DNA from: an uncultured Flavobacteriales bacterium
GTDB lineage: Bacteria > Bacteroidota > Bacteroidia > Flavobacteriales_D > Parvicellaceae
Length of the DNA stretch: 64,000 bases
Assembly: GCA_943787535.1 (NCBI GenBank)
Contig: CALSMU010000010.1
Span: forward strand, 141,905-205,904
Direction: 5' to 3'
The translations under genes and the position numbers were made by a program. Of the stretch, positions 1-10,100 are shown piece by piece. Every line of letters begins with the position of its first letter. Positions within the stretch are counted from its first letter, which is position 1. The notes below the pieces were generated by a model. It searched no databases. It had not been told where the DNA came from and saw only the letters and a list, made by a program, of their open reading frames with translations.

Positions 1-272
1 AAGTTGTAGAGCAAATGGCAGTTGGTGCAATCGCAGCGTTTGAAACGGATTATTCAATTGCTACTTCTGGTATATTGGGACCAGATGGAGGTTCTGATGA
101 AAAACCAATTGGTACAATTTGGATTGCTGTGGCTTCTGATTCTGAAGTGATAAGTCATAAACTTCGCTTGGGTAATAGTCGTCTTAGAAATGCTCAAATT
201 ACGGCCTTGACAAGTCTCAATATGCTACGTAAACATATTTTAAGTCAAAAGAGAGGCGCACCGCAAGGTTAA
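1..272 (+). CDS. cinA: CinA C-terminal domain (nicotinamide-nucleotide amidase), 5' truncated by window edge
   Basis: This is the 3' end of a CinA-family gene. The reading frame is open from the first bases of the window (VVEQM precedes the first internal ATG at 15), so the gene starts upstream. The visible part carries the typical CinA/PncC C-terminal signature: a TSGI-GP-GG segment, then EKPIGT and WIAVA. The domain hydrolyses nicotinamide mononucleotide to nicotinate mononucleotide in pyridine-nucleotide salvage. Whether the N-terminal MoaB-like half is present cannot be seen. The stop overlaps the stop of the convergent downstream gene by 4 bp. Confidence 0.88.
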   Translation, partial: VVEQMAVGAIAAFETDYSIATSGILGPDGGSDEKPIGTIWIAVASDSEVISHKLRLGNSRLRNAQITALTSLNMLRKHILSQKRGAPQG

Positions 273-1162
273 AACTTGGCTCTAACTTTACGAGCTGTTT
301 TTTTCTTCGCACGTCTGAAATTGTAAGATTTTCTGTAAAATGAATTTTGACCTCTTATTAAATAGCCGTAGGAAAAAGTGGTAAACATATAGTTGTCTTT
401 ATGGGTTGGATCACCTCTTTTTTGTCCAACATCAAAATTTGCTAAAAACTGTTCATCAGCGTTTGTTAATCCAGATTGATTGCCAATATTACCATCAAGT
501 GGCCCCTGGGAAAAAACGGTACTGATGTCATCCAGGTAATCCGTAAAAGTAATAGTCCACGTAAAGTCCCATCCAAGTCGGTGTTTATTCTTATAAGTGA
601 AAAATACACCAGCTCCAACTGGAATACCGATTTGCCATTTGCTATAATTTACTCCTTCAGTTTGAAGGGGTTGCAACGAGGTCCAAGAAGATCCATCAAA
701 GCTTCCTTTCGGGTTGTGGTTAAATCCACTAATTCCAAGATGCGCATAGGTTTTTAGGTCTAGCATGTACCTTCCTTTTCCTCCAATATCATTCGCTTCA
801 TAAATATAGTATTCAGCTTTGGCTGAAATTTCTAATATATTGTTTCGAAACCTTAAATTTCGGGTATTTCTTCCTTTGTTGGACGATAGAGCATCATCAC
901 CTTTTATTCTGCCATAATTAATACTAAAATTGCCGGCTAATGTTGGTAGAAATTTATAACGAGCGTAACCACCAAACACCCATTGGGTTTGACTTAATTT
1001 CATGTCCATTATGAAATCTCTTCTCGTTTTCTCCTGGCCTCCAATATCACCGAGGTAGTTTGTTGCACCCAACTTAATTCCATAATCAAAGTTGTATTGC
1101 GAAGTGCTCAACAATACAATAACAGAAAAAAATGTCGTTAAAACTAGTCTAGTAATATTCAT
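269..1162 (-). CDS. DUF6089 / PorG-like outer-membrane beta-barrel protein
   Basis: The protein has about 297 residues, with an N-terminal signal peptide (MNITRLVLTTFFSVIVLLS) followed by YNFDYGIKLGATNYLGDIGG, which is typical of the DUF6089 barrel family. Alternating aromatic/polar strands (FGGYARYKF, AEYYIYEAND, RLGWDFTWTITFTDYLDD) run to the C-terminus, which is basic rather than ending in a canonical aromatic residue. Members of this family include T9SS-associated PorG, so a role in the T9SS outer-membrane complex is possible but is inferred only from family. I chose the ATG at 1162 over a GTG at 1168. The gene is convergent with cinA and divergent from the nitronate monooxygenase gene. 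Confidence 0.75.
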   Translation of the reverse strand: MNITRLVLTTFFSVIVLLSTSQYNFDYGIKLGATNYLGDIGGQEKTRRDFIMDMKLSQTQWVFGGYARYKFLPTLAGNFSINYGRIKGDDALSSNKGRNTRNLRFRNNILEISAKAEYYIYEANDIGGKGRYMLDLKTYAHLGISGFNHNPKGSFDGSSWTSLQPLQTEGVNYSKWQIGIPVGAGVFFTYKNKHRLGWDFTWTITFTDYLDDISTVFSQGPLDGNIGNQSGLTNADEQFLANFDVGQKRGDPTHKDNYMFTTFSYGYLIRGQNSFYRKSYNFRRAKKKTARKVRAKF

Positions 1163-1430
1163 CAGCACAAATATAAATATACATTATAAAGAAAACAAGT
1201 TGAGATTGCGATATTGTATGGACAGTTTGTTTCGTAGGGTATTAAAAAAGATAGATTCCAGACCTTTTTTTACCCATGCTACTATTTTCTCATTTTCTCC
1301 GAATTAAAAAAGTACAAAACACCTGAATATTAATATGACGAAATGGTTTAAATGATAGAATTCTGTATTTTCGTTATTAATTAGCATTCACTTATTAAGT
1401 GTTTAACATTTTCGATTTAAATTGGCAGAA

Positions 1431-2384
1431 ATGAATAAAATAACAAAATTGTTTAACGTGAGATATCCTATTGTTCAGGGAGGGATGATATGGTGCAGTG
1501 GATGGGAATTAGCAAGTGCAGTAAGTAATTCAGGTGGTTTGGGTATAATTGGTTCCGGATCTATGTATCCTGAGGTTCTAAAAGACCATATTGTGAAATG
1601 TAAAAACGCTACGGATAATCCTTTTGCGGTGAATTTACCCATGTTATATCCAGATATTGAAAAACATGTTGAAACCATAATTGAATTGGAAGTGCCAATT
1701 GTTTTTACTTCAGCCGGTAATCCTAAAATTTGGACGAAACACCTACAAGATCACGGTATTGTAGTAGTGCACGTTGTTTCAAGTGTAAAGTTTGCATTAA
1801 AAGCCGAAGCTGCAGGTGTTGATGCATTAGTGGTAGAAGGCTTTGAAGCAGGAGGACACAACGGAAGAGATGAAACAACCACCCTTTGTTTGATACCAAT
1901 GGTAGTTCAACAAGTTGATATACCTGTGCTTGCTGCGGGAGGAGTTGCTTCTGGTCATTCAATGTTAGCATGTATGGTTCTTGGAGCAGATGGTGTTCAA
2001 ATGGGGTCTCGATTTGTTGCTTCTAAGGAATCTTCTGCACATATTAACTTTAAAAATGAAGTAGTAAAATCGCAAGAAGGAGACACTATATTGACTTTAA
2101 AAGAAATAACTCCGGTTCGCTTAATAAAAAATGAATTTTACGCTAGAATTGAAGAGAAATATAATGAAGGTGCTTCAATTGAAGAACTTAGGGCTTTATT
2201 AGGCAGAGGAAGAGCTAAGAAAGGCATGTTTGAAGGAGACTTGAAAGAAGGAGAGTTGGAAATTGGGCAGGTTTCCGGAACATTAAATGAGATAAAACCT
2301 GCTGGTGAAATTGTTGAAGCAGTTATGCAGGAGTTTTATTTGGCTAGAGAGGAAATAAACGGCAAAAATCGGTTTAAAATTTAG
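1431..2384 (+). CDS. Nitronate monooxygenase (2-nitropropane dioxygenase-like)
   Basis: This is an FMN-dependent TIM-barrel oxidoreductase that oxidises alkyl nitronates. The N-terminal YPIVQGGM and GGLGIIGSGS segments, the EAGGH motif with the catalytic-type histidine (about residues 139-143), AAGGVASG (about 168-175) and the phosphate-binding GADGVQMGSRF (about 185-195) are all present. The length of 317 residues is normal for the family. A TTG nine bases upstream is in frame, but the ATG at 1431 matches the usual family start. It is followed after 9 bases by two M16 peptidase genes and is probably cotranscribed with them. The physiological substrate is unknown. Confidence 0.88.
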   Translation: MNKITKLFNVRYPIVQGGMIWCSGWELASAVSNSGGLGIIGSGSMYPEVLKDHIVKCKNATDNPFAVNLPMLYPDIEKHVETIIELEVPIVFTSAGNPKIWTKHLQDHGIVVVHVVSSVKFALKAEAAGVDALVVEGFEAGGHNGRDETTTLCLIPMVVQQVDIPVLAAGGVASGHSMLACMVLGADGVQMGSRFVASKESSAHINFKNEVVKSQEGDTILTLKEITPVRLIKNEFYARIEEKYNEGASIEELRALLGRGRAKKGMFEGDLKEGELEIGQVSGTLNEIKPAGEIVEAVMQEFYLAREEINGKNRFKI

Positions 2385-2393
2385 TTCAGGAGA

Positions 2394-3632
2394 ATGATAA
2401 AATTTGAAAAATTTACCTTAGATAATGGATTAAGGGTATTGGTCCATCAAGATATAACTACTCCAATTGTAGCGTTTAATATTTTATATGATGTAGGGGC
2501 TAGAGATGAAGATGAGAGTAGAACAGGTTTTGCTCATTTATTTGAACACCTCATGTTTGGAGGGTCGGCAAATATTCCAAATTTTGATAGTCCATTGCAA
2601 AATGCGGGAGGTAGCAGCAATGCGTTTACTTCGAATGATGTGACGAATTATTATGATACACTCCCGGTTCAAAACCTAGAAACTGCATTTTGGTTAGAAT
2701 CGGACCGGTTAAATCAGTTAGCTTTTACCGATAAAAGCCTAGAAGTTCAACGGAGTGTTGTGATTGAAGAGTTCAAACAAAACTATTTGAATCAACCTTA
2801 TGGTGATGTTTGGTTGTTATTAAGGCCATTGGCTTACAAGCATCATCCTTACAAATGGGCTACTATTGGTAAGGAAATCCAGCACATTGAAGATGCCACA
2901 ATGGAGGATGTAAAAACATTTTTTTACAAACATTATACACCTCAAAATGGAATCTTATGTGTCGCAGGAAACGTAACTGTCGAGCAAGTAAAAGAACTCT
3001 CTCAAAAATGGTTCGGACCAATTAAGCCTAGAGAAAACTATAGTAGAGAATTGCCTGTTGAGCCCAAACAGACAGAATTACGAAAGCTAGAGGTAGAGCG
3101 AGATGTTCCAACCGATGCTTTATACATGACTTTTCATATGGCAAGTCGAATGGATAAAAGTTTTTATTTGGCCGATATGTTGTCTGATGTTTTATCTAGA
3201 GGAAAATCTTCTCGATTTACAAAACGATTAGTTTTGGAAAAACATTTGTTTACGGAGCTAGATGCATTTATCACGGGTAGTTCTGATGCTGGTTTATTTG
3301 TAGTAAGCGGTAAGCCTATGGAAGGTGTTTCATTAGAAAAAGCATATGCAGAAGTTCGCTTAGAGCTTGAAATTTTACAAAAAGAATTAATAACAGAGTA
3401 TGAACTTCAAAAAATCAAAAATAAAATGGAGTCAATTAATGTTTTTGGAGAAATGAGTGTTTTAAACAAGGCAATGAACTTATGTTCGTTTGAATTGCTA
3501 GGAGATGCAGGAAGGATAAATCAACAAATGGATAATTATGTAAATATAACACCAAAAGATTTGCAGGAAGAGGCCAAGGAAATTTTTAAAGAAGAAAACA
3601 GTAGTGTGTTATTTTATAAAGCAAAGAAATAA
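2394..3632 (+). CDS. M16 family zinc metallopeptidase, catalytic subunit
   Basis: The protein has 412 residues. The inverted zinc motif HLFEH (H48, E51, H52) and the downstream glutamates in VVIEEF (E125/E126) show an active M16 (insulinase/processing-peptidase-like) protein. Two M16 half-domains are visible. No clear signal peptide is seen, so it probably acts in the cytoplasm unless exported by another route. Its stop codon overlaps the start of the next M16 gene by one base (TAATG), which points to translational coupling and a heterodimer, as in other bacterial M16B pairs. Confidence 0.93.
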   Translation: MIKFEKFTLDNGLRVLVHQDITTPIVAFNILYDVGARDEDESRTGFAHLFEHLMFGGSANIPNFDSPLQNAGGSSNAFTSNDVTNYYDTLPVQNLETAFWLESDRLNQLAFTDKSLEVQRSVVIEEFKQNYLNQPYGDVWLLLRPLAYKHHPYKWATIGKEIQHIEDATMEDVKTFFYKHYTPQNGILCVAGNVTVEQVKELSQKWFGPIKPRENYSRELPVEPKQTELRKLEVERDVPTDALYMTFHMASRMDKSFYLADMLSDVLSRGKSSRFTKRLVLEKHLFTELDAFITGSSDAGLFVVSGKPMEGVSLEKAYAEVRLELEILQKELITEYELQKIKNKMESINVFGEMSVLNKAMNLCSFELLGDAGRINQQMDNYVNITPKDLQEEAKEIFKEENSSVLFYKAKK

Positions 3633-4903
3633 TGTTGGATAGAGTTACAGCACCAGAGACAAAGGCAACAGAAAAGGTGTCTTATATCGAACCGGAAGTT
3701 AGGACATTAAGTAATGGAATGAAAATTCTAGGGTTTAATATTGGAAGTCAGGAAGTTATTCAATTGGAATTCAATTTTCATGCAGGTTCTAAATACCAAG
3801 AGAAAAGCTTAATAGCTAGATATGTGAGTAAAATGATAGGAGAGGCTTCATCCAATTATGTCTCTGGAGAAATAATGGATAAGATTGATTATTATGGGGC
3901 TTTTTTGCAGTCCGACTCTGATAGAGATATGTCTCATGTTACTTTGTTTACTATTCAAAAACAATTAAAACATATATTGCCGGTTTTTGCTGAAGCACTT
4001 TTGAACCCTACTTTCCCCGAAAGAGAATTGAATATCCACTTAAAAAATGGCAAGCAAAATTTTAAAGTCGAAAATGAAAAGGTGGGCTACAGGTGTCGGC
4101 AGCTTTTTACAGAATTACTATTTAAAAACCATGCTTACGGAAAGTTTGCTGATGAAACTGCTTATGATGAGCTAAGTGCATCTATGTTAATTGATTATTA
4201 TAAAAAAATGTATTCTGCAAGTAATGGATTAATTGTAGTTGCAGGAAAATTTGATGATTCACTATATAATCAGCTTGAAAAGGAATTCGGGGCTATTCCT
4301 ATTGGTGAAAATAAAAGAAACTCGCAAAAAGTGATATTTTCCAAGGCAGAAAAAGTTTACGAAGAAAAGCTAGGAGCAATTCAATCAGGGATTAGAATTG
4401 GCAAAGTATTGAATGTAATATATGGTTCGGATGAGTTTTTTAAACTACAAATTATAAACACGGTTTTGGGTGGTTATTTCGGGTCACGTCTAATGTCTAA
4501 TATTAGAGAGGATAAAGGATATACCTATGGAATTGGTTCTGCAGTTGTCTCTATGGAAGATGCAATTTTCTTTTTTATTTCTGCAGAAGTTGGAGCAGAT
4601 GTAACTAATGAAACGTTGCAGGAGGTGTATTTTGAATTGAACAGATTGTGTAATGATTTGGTTTCTAAAGAAGAATTGGTGATGGTTAAAAATTATATGC
4701 TAGGATCTATGTTAAAAAGCTCCGATGGGCCATTTTCAATGGCGGATAAATATAAATCGGTCTATTTTAAAGGTGAAGATTTAAGTTTTTATGATCGCTA
4801 CATTTCAATGATAAATAAGGTAACATCAGAGGAGTTAATTACTGTTGCAAAAAAATATTTTAATCCGAAGGAAATGTTGGAAGTTGTTGTTGGTAAAAAG
4901 TAA
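3632..4903 (+). CDS. M16 family peptidase-like protein, non-catalytic partner
   Basis: The protein has 423 residues and is homologous in layout to the preceding gene. The HxxEH zinc motif is missing: the corresponding stretch reads AGSKYQEKSLIARYVSKM. It keeps the substrate-binding R/Y pair region (IREDKGYTYGIGS, R292 and Y299). This is the usual split of functions in bacterial M16B heterodimers, where one subunit holds zinc and the other the R/Y motif. The start overlaps the upstream stop. An AT-rich gap of about 125 bp follows. Confidence 0.92.
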   Translation: MLDRVTAPETKATEKVSYIEPEVRTLSNGMKILGFNIGSQEVIQLEFNFHAGSKYQEKSLIARYVSKMIGEASSNYVSGEIMDKIDYYGAFLQSDSDRDMSHVTLFTIQKQLKHILPVFAEALLNPTFPERELNIHLKNGKQNFKVENEKVGYRCRQLFTELLFKNHAYGKFADETAYDELSASMLIDYYKKMYSASNGLIVVAGKFDDSLYNQLEKEFGAIPIGENKRNSQKVIFSKAEKVYEEKLGAIQSGIRIGKVLNVIYGSDEFFKLQIINTVLGGYFGSRLMSNIREDKGYTYGIGSAVVSMEDAIFFFISAEVGADVTNETLQEVYFELNRLCNDLVSKEELVMVKNYMLGSMLKSSDGPFSMADKYKSVYFKGEDLSFYDRYISMINKVTSEELITVAKKYFNPKEMLEVVVGKK

Positions 4904-5029
4904 TTAGTGCTTCAAACAATCTTTTAAAATCAAAATGGATTAACACATAACATTTGCTCTATAAATGCGTTAAAGGATTCATAAATTGTTTTGAGAATAG
5001 AAAAACATATTCATAACAGAGATGCCGGA

Positions 5030-7063
5030 ATGAAAGAGTTAAAACGTTTTATTTCGGTGATTTTCTTTCTAGGTGTTTCATTAATGTCTTCTGGGCAGGT
5101 TGCCTCTCCTGAAGTAAAGTGCCTTTCCATTAATACTGCTGGTGATGTAACTATTACTTGGATTCCAGCCAGCGACCCTTCAGGCGTTTTTGTTGAGTAT
5201 AGAGTTTATGCAGATAATGGCGGAGGTTTTATTCAGGTAGGAACGGAATCTGTTTTGGGGGTGAATTCTTTTAATCACCTGGGGGCAAATGCAAATGTTA
5301 ACTCAATAAAATACTTTGTAACAAGTTTTTCTATTACGGAATCGGTAACGCAAGATACGCTATCAACTATTTTTTTATCGGTTAATAACCCCGGAGATGG
5401 AACGGCTTTACTGAGTTGGAATGGAATGTCAACCCCAGCATTAATGACTGCAAACAGCTGGTATATGATTTACCAGGAATACCCGGTGAATGTCTGGACA
5501 TTAATTGATTCTACTCAGCACGGAGTCGAAAGTTACCGGGATACGATAACGTTATGTAGTGAAACAATAAACTACAGAATTGAGTTAGCAGATAATTCTG
5601 GATGTAATTCAGTATCTAATATTGATGGTGATATACTTCAAGATTTGATGCCGCCAGATGCTCCCGTTATAGATTGGGTTACAGTTGATACTGCTACTGG
5701 TGATGCTATAATTAACTGGACCGAAAGTAATGCGATTGATGCTTCTGGTTACATAATTTTAGAATTTATATCTGGTGGTTGGATAATTATAGATACGGTT
5801 TACGGATATACCAATACGAATTATGCGAACACAAATTCTTTCGTTGATTTTCAGTCAGAGAATTATGGCGTAGCTGCTTTTGATAGTTGTTCTAATACGA
5901 GTCCAATGGGGGTGCCTCAGAATTCTATTTACGCGTCTACATCTTTGGATGTTTGTGAGAAAGCAGTCACTATTACATGGAATGCTTACCAAAATTGGAA
6001 TACAGGAGTGCTCCGATATGAAGTATATGCATCCGATGGAGGAGCATATACCCTAATTAGTTCATTAGGGAGTTCAGCAACATCTTATGTGCATACGGAT
6101 GTTCTTGCAAACACATTGTATTGCTACGTAATAAGAGCTGTTAATGTAGGGGAGACATCTAGTTCTATTTCTAATAAAGTGTGCAGATTTGTAAGTCAGC
6201 CACCCTCACCTCAATTTGCTTATCTGCAAACAGCTACCGTAGTTAGCGATGATGAAATAGAGGTTCGTTTTCACCCTGATGTTTCAGCAATTGTAAATTC
6301 TTATACATTAGAAAGGACGAATGATTTATCCAATCCGTTTGATGCTGTTTCTGTATCTACAGGAGGTGGTGATCCAATTGTTTTTGCTGATTATGATGTA
6401 ACTACTGATAATCAGAGTTACTACTATCAAGTTGTATTGGAAGATAGTTGTGGCAGAAGTTCCTTGATTTCTAATATAGGGAGGTCGATGCTATTGACCG
6501 TTACCGAGAATAAAACAACTTTAGTGAATCTTTTGCAATGGACTAAATACGAAAATTGGGATGGAAGTATCATGGAGTATAGGATTTATCGTTCCGTAAA
6601 TGGAGTCTACGATTTAAGCCCAATTGCAACGGTTCCTTCTAATCAATCATTTTATCAAGATAACATAGAAGCCTTGGTAACCAGCAAAATTAACGGTGAA
6701 TTTTGTTATTATATAGAAGCAGTTGAAAATAGCAATAATTACGGAATCGCAGAAACTAGTTTGTCGAATAGAAGTTGCGTGAATCATACACCTATAGTTT
6801 ACCTGCCAAATGGGCTTTTCATAGGAGGTATAAACAATACATGGAAGCCCGTAGTAAGTTTAATAGATTTTAGTTCTTACGATCTTAAAGTGGTTGGACG
6901 ACAAGGCCATATTGTTTTTAGTTCTTCCGATGCAAGCCAAGTGTGGGATGGGAAATATAAAGGAGAGTATGTTCCAATTGATGTTTATGTTTACCAATTA
7001 ACCTTTGTCGATGCGGAAGGTCAATTCTACGAATTTAGTGGTCATATTACAGTGGTGAGGTAG
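5030..7063 (+). CDS. Secreted fibronectin-type-III-like protein with degenerate type B T9SS sorting domain
   Basis: The signal peptide MKELKRFISVIFFLGVSLMSSG begins at an ATG at 5030, so I prefer this start to an in-frame TTG at 4991, which would put 13 polar residues in front of it. The mature protein is a series of FN3-like modules (repeated VTITWNAY / ALLSWNG strands with RYEVYAS, YRIYRS and YYQVVLED partners). The C-terminus resembles the CHU_C type B sorting domain (VWDGKYKGEYVP, VYVYQLTFVD, FSGHITVVR), but the usual FTPNGDG entry motif is replaced by LPNGLFIGG. It is probably exported by T9SS to the cell surface or medium. The ligand is unknown. Confidence 0.8.
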   Translation: MKELKRFISVIFFLGVSLMSSGQVASPEVKCLSINTAGDVTITWIPASDPSGVFVEYRVYADNGGGFIQVGTESVLGVNSFNHLGANANVNSIKYFVTSFSITESVTQDTLSTIFLSVNNPGDGTALLSWNGMSTPALMTANSWYMIYQEYPVNVWTLIDSTQHGVESYRDTITLCSETINYRIELADNSGCNSVSNIDGDILQDLMPPDAPVIDWVTVDTATGDAIINWTESNAIDASGYIILEFISGGWIIIDTVYGYTNTNYANTNSFVDFQSENYGVAAFDSCSNTSPMGVPQNSIYASTSLDVCEKAVTITWNAYQNWNTGVLRYEVYASDGGAYTLISSLGSSATSYVHTDVLANTLYCYVIRAVNVGETSSSISNKVCRFVSQPPSPQFAYLQTATVVSDDEIEVRFHPDVSAIVNSYTLERTNDLSNPFDAVSVSTGGGDPIVFADYDVTTDNQSYYYQVVLEDSCGRSSLISNIGRSMLLTVTENKTTLVNLLQWTKYENWDGSIMEYRIYRSVNGVYDLSPIATVPSNQSFYQDNIEALVTSKINGEFCYYIEAVENSNNYGIAETSLSNRSCVNHTPIVYLPNGLFIGGINNTWKPVVSLIDFSSYDLKVVGRQGHIVFSSSDASQVWDGKYKGEYVPIDVYVYQLTFVDAEGQFYEFSGHITVVR

Positions 7064-7146
7064 TTAACTATACAAGTTTCCGAATTTAGGATGGTACTCT
7101 TTCAAGAAAAACATATAAGATGCTTTTTGTTGCATTTATTGTGAGA

Positions 7147-10100
7147 CTACCTAAAAATAGCTACCGGTCCAGACTTTTTAATTCCATTAATTTCAACTAC
7201 GAAGAAGTAAGTTCCTTCCGGTACAGCTAGTCCAACATTTGTGTATCCGTCCCATTTGGTATTTCCTCCAGTCGAAATAAATATTATCTGCCCCCATCGA
7301 TTGTATATTTTTAGGTCTGAACATTCATTTAATTTCCCCGAAACCTCTACGGCAAAAATATCGTTTTCTCCATCTCCATTAGGAGTAAATACGTTTGGAA
7401 TAAAAATATCAAAGTAATCCTCAAAATCTAAAGCAGTTCCAGAAAATGTAGCATTGTCAATACATCCATTTGTATTGGTTACAGTTAATGCAGCTGTAAA
7501 ATCTTCTCCGTAAGGGAAAGCATGAGTTGGACTTTCATCAGTGGTGGTTTCACCATCTCCAAATAGCCAATCAAAGCTAAAGCCATCAATAGATGTGTTG
7601 GTGAATTTTACAACTACACCCTCGCAACCGGCTTCAATTTCAGAAGTGAAAGAGGCACTAGGAGCGCTTAGGACAGTAATTATTACCGAATCTTGATCCG
7701 AACAACCTTGTACATCGGACACAGAGACATAGTAGGTTATATCTTCTTGTGCAGTTGAGAAAGGATTTGCAATGTTTGGATTTGACAAATAGGTGCTTGG
7801 TGTCCAGGAATAAACGCTTCCAATTGATCCAAAAACATTCATTTGCACGCTGTCTTCTAGGCAAATAGTTTGGTCCGATATGGCTTCAATAATAAAAACA
7901 CTAACAATTATCGAATCCGTATTTACACATGTGTTTGAATCCGTAACGGTTACAATAAATTCCATAGTAGTATCCGGTGTTGCATTTGGATTAAAAATTA
8001 AATTATCATTTAAAAATGATCCATTTGTCCAGTTGTAAGATTCTCCTCCAGTAGCGGTTAATTGGATAGTATCTCCAATGCATATATCGACATTGTTTCC
8101 AGCACTTGCAGTAGGAAGAGGATTAATAATTACAGATACCGTATCAGAGTTCATACAGCCATTAACATCGGTTCCCGTTACAAAATACTCCATGGTGTCA
8201 TTTATCGAAACTGTTGGGTTGAAGCTCGTATCATTTGAAAGTCCCGTTTCGGGAGTCCATAAATAGCTGTCTCCGCCAGTAACTAGCAATTGAGTTGTAT
8301 CTCCAATGCAAATTTGAATATCACTTCCTGCACTAATATTAGGAAGGGTATTGACAGTTACAATAACTGTATCGGTATCGGTGCAGCCGTTTAGGTCTGT
8401 AATTAACACTACATAATTTGTTGTCACAGTTGAAGTTGCCCAAGGATCTGCAATATTCGGGTCACTTAAATCGGTGATTGGTGCCCAAACATAGGTATCG
8501 CCACCGGTAGCATTTAATTGTGTAGAATCACCATTACAAATGGTTACATCTGCAACCGCATCACCAATAGGTAATTCGTTAACTGTAACCACAATAGAGT
8601 CTGACCGAACACATCCGTTAGTATCGGTTACAGTTGCAATGTATTCCGTAGTTATTATTGGAAACGCTTGTGTCATATCATTTAATGAATTGGATAAGCT
8701 GTCTGTGGGTGACCAACTATAGTTTAAGCCACCAGTTGCTGTCAAGGTGGTTGTGTCCCCAATACAAATAGCAACATCACTTCCTGCAAAAGCACTTGGT
8801 AGAGGATTTACGATTACGGAAACAGTGTCGGAACTTGCACAACCATTTATGTCTGTAGCATTAACAATGTATTCAGTTGTGTCTGTCGGAAATGCCATAG
8901 GGTTTTCAATTGTGTCATCTGTTAAGGTATTGCTAGGTGTCCACAAATAACTTACACCTCCGCTGGCTAGCAGCTGTGCTGAATCGTAAATGCAAATTTG
9001 AACATCATTTCCAGCATCAATAATAGGGAGTATATTTACATTTACGATAACAGAATCCAAACCAGAACATGTGTCGTTGGTTGTTATAACATAAAATGTA
9101 GTTGTTACCGAAGGAAATACATTGGGGTTTGATACAGAAGGGTCTACTATTAAACTTGCCGGACTCCATGCATAAGTCGTTCCGCCTATTGCAGTAGGGT
9201 TTCCTCCAATAATTACTGAGTCACCAAAACAAATGGTTGTATCGTTACCGGCATCAGTTGGTACATTTTGATTTACATACACAGTCATAGTATCGGTTAA
9301 CGTACATAAATTAATGTCAGTTACGGTTAGAATATAAGCTATCGTGTCGGGAGGTGTGGAAATTGGGGTGTAAATATTAGGGTCAGACAATCCAGATATT
9401 GGGGACCATACTGGTGTGTCAGTACCAGAGCCATTTAGTTGGATGTTATCTCCCGGACAAACCCATAAGTCCTCTCCTGCATCAACTATGGGTAATGGGT
9501 TAACCGTTACAATAATAGAGTCAGCATCAGTACAGCCTAAACCATCTGCTCCTGTAACAATATATTCCGTGGTATTGCTTGGATAAACAAAAGGGTTTGC
9601 AATATTGATATCGGTAATTGAATCAGCAGGTGTCCATAAATATACAGTAGCTCCCGATGCATTTAATTCAATAGAAGCTCCTGCACAAATTGAAACATCT
9701 AAACCAGCTTCAACAGTGGTAAGAGCATTAACTGTAACGATAATTTGCGCTGTATCTCTACAAGACTCAGCAGTGCCGTATACAAAATAGGTTTCTGTGA
9801 TAGCTGGCGAAGCAGTTGGGTCTGGTAGAGTTGAGTCATTCAAAGTAGTTGCAGGTTCCCAGGCATATGTAGTTGCTCCAGAAGCTGATAAGTTAGCAGA
9901 ATCTCCTAGACATATTGTGGTGTCGCTGCTAGTCGTTAATGTAAATGCTTGGTCGATAGTTACCTCCATGGTGTCAGTTATGCTACACCCGAATCCATCT
10001 ATCACCGTCAATATATATTCAGTCGTAACATTTGGTGAGGCAAATGGGTCTAATATATTGGGATCACTCAGTTCACCAGGAGGAGTCCATGTTCCTGTTC

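Noticed and set aside
476..757. 93-codon + strand frame within the DUF6089 gene
   Set aside because: It lies wholly antisense to a clear barrel-protein gene and has no supporting feature.
1092..1307. 71-codon + strand frame in the gap upstream of nitronate monooxygenase
   Set aside because: It begins inside the antisense of the DUF6089 gene and has no domain or start context; treated as intergenic.
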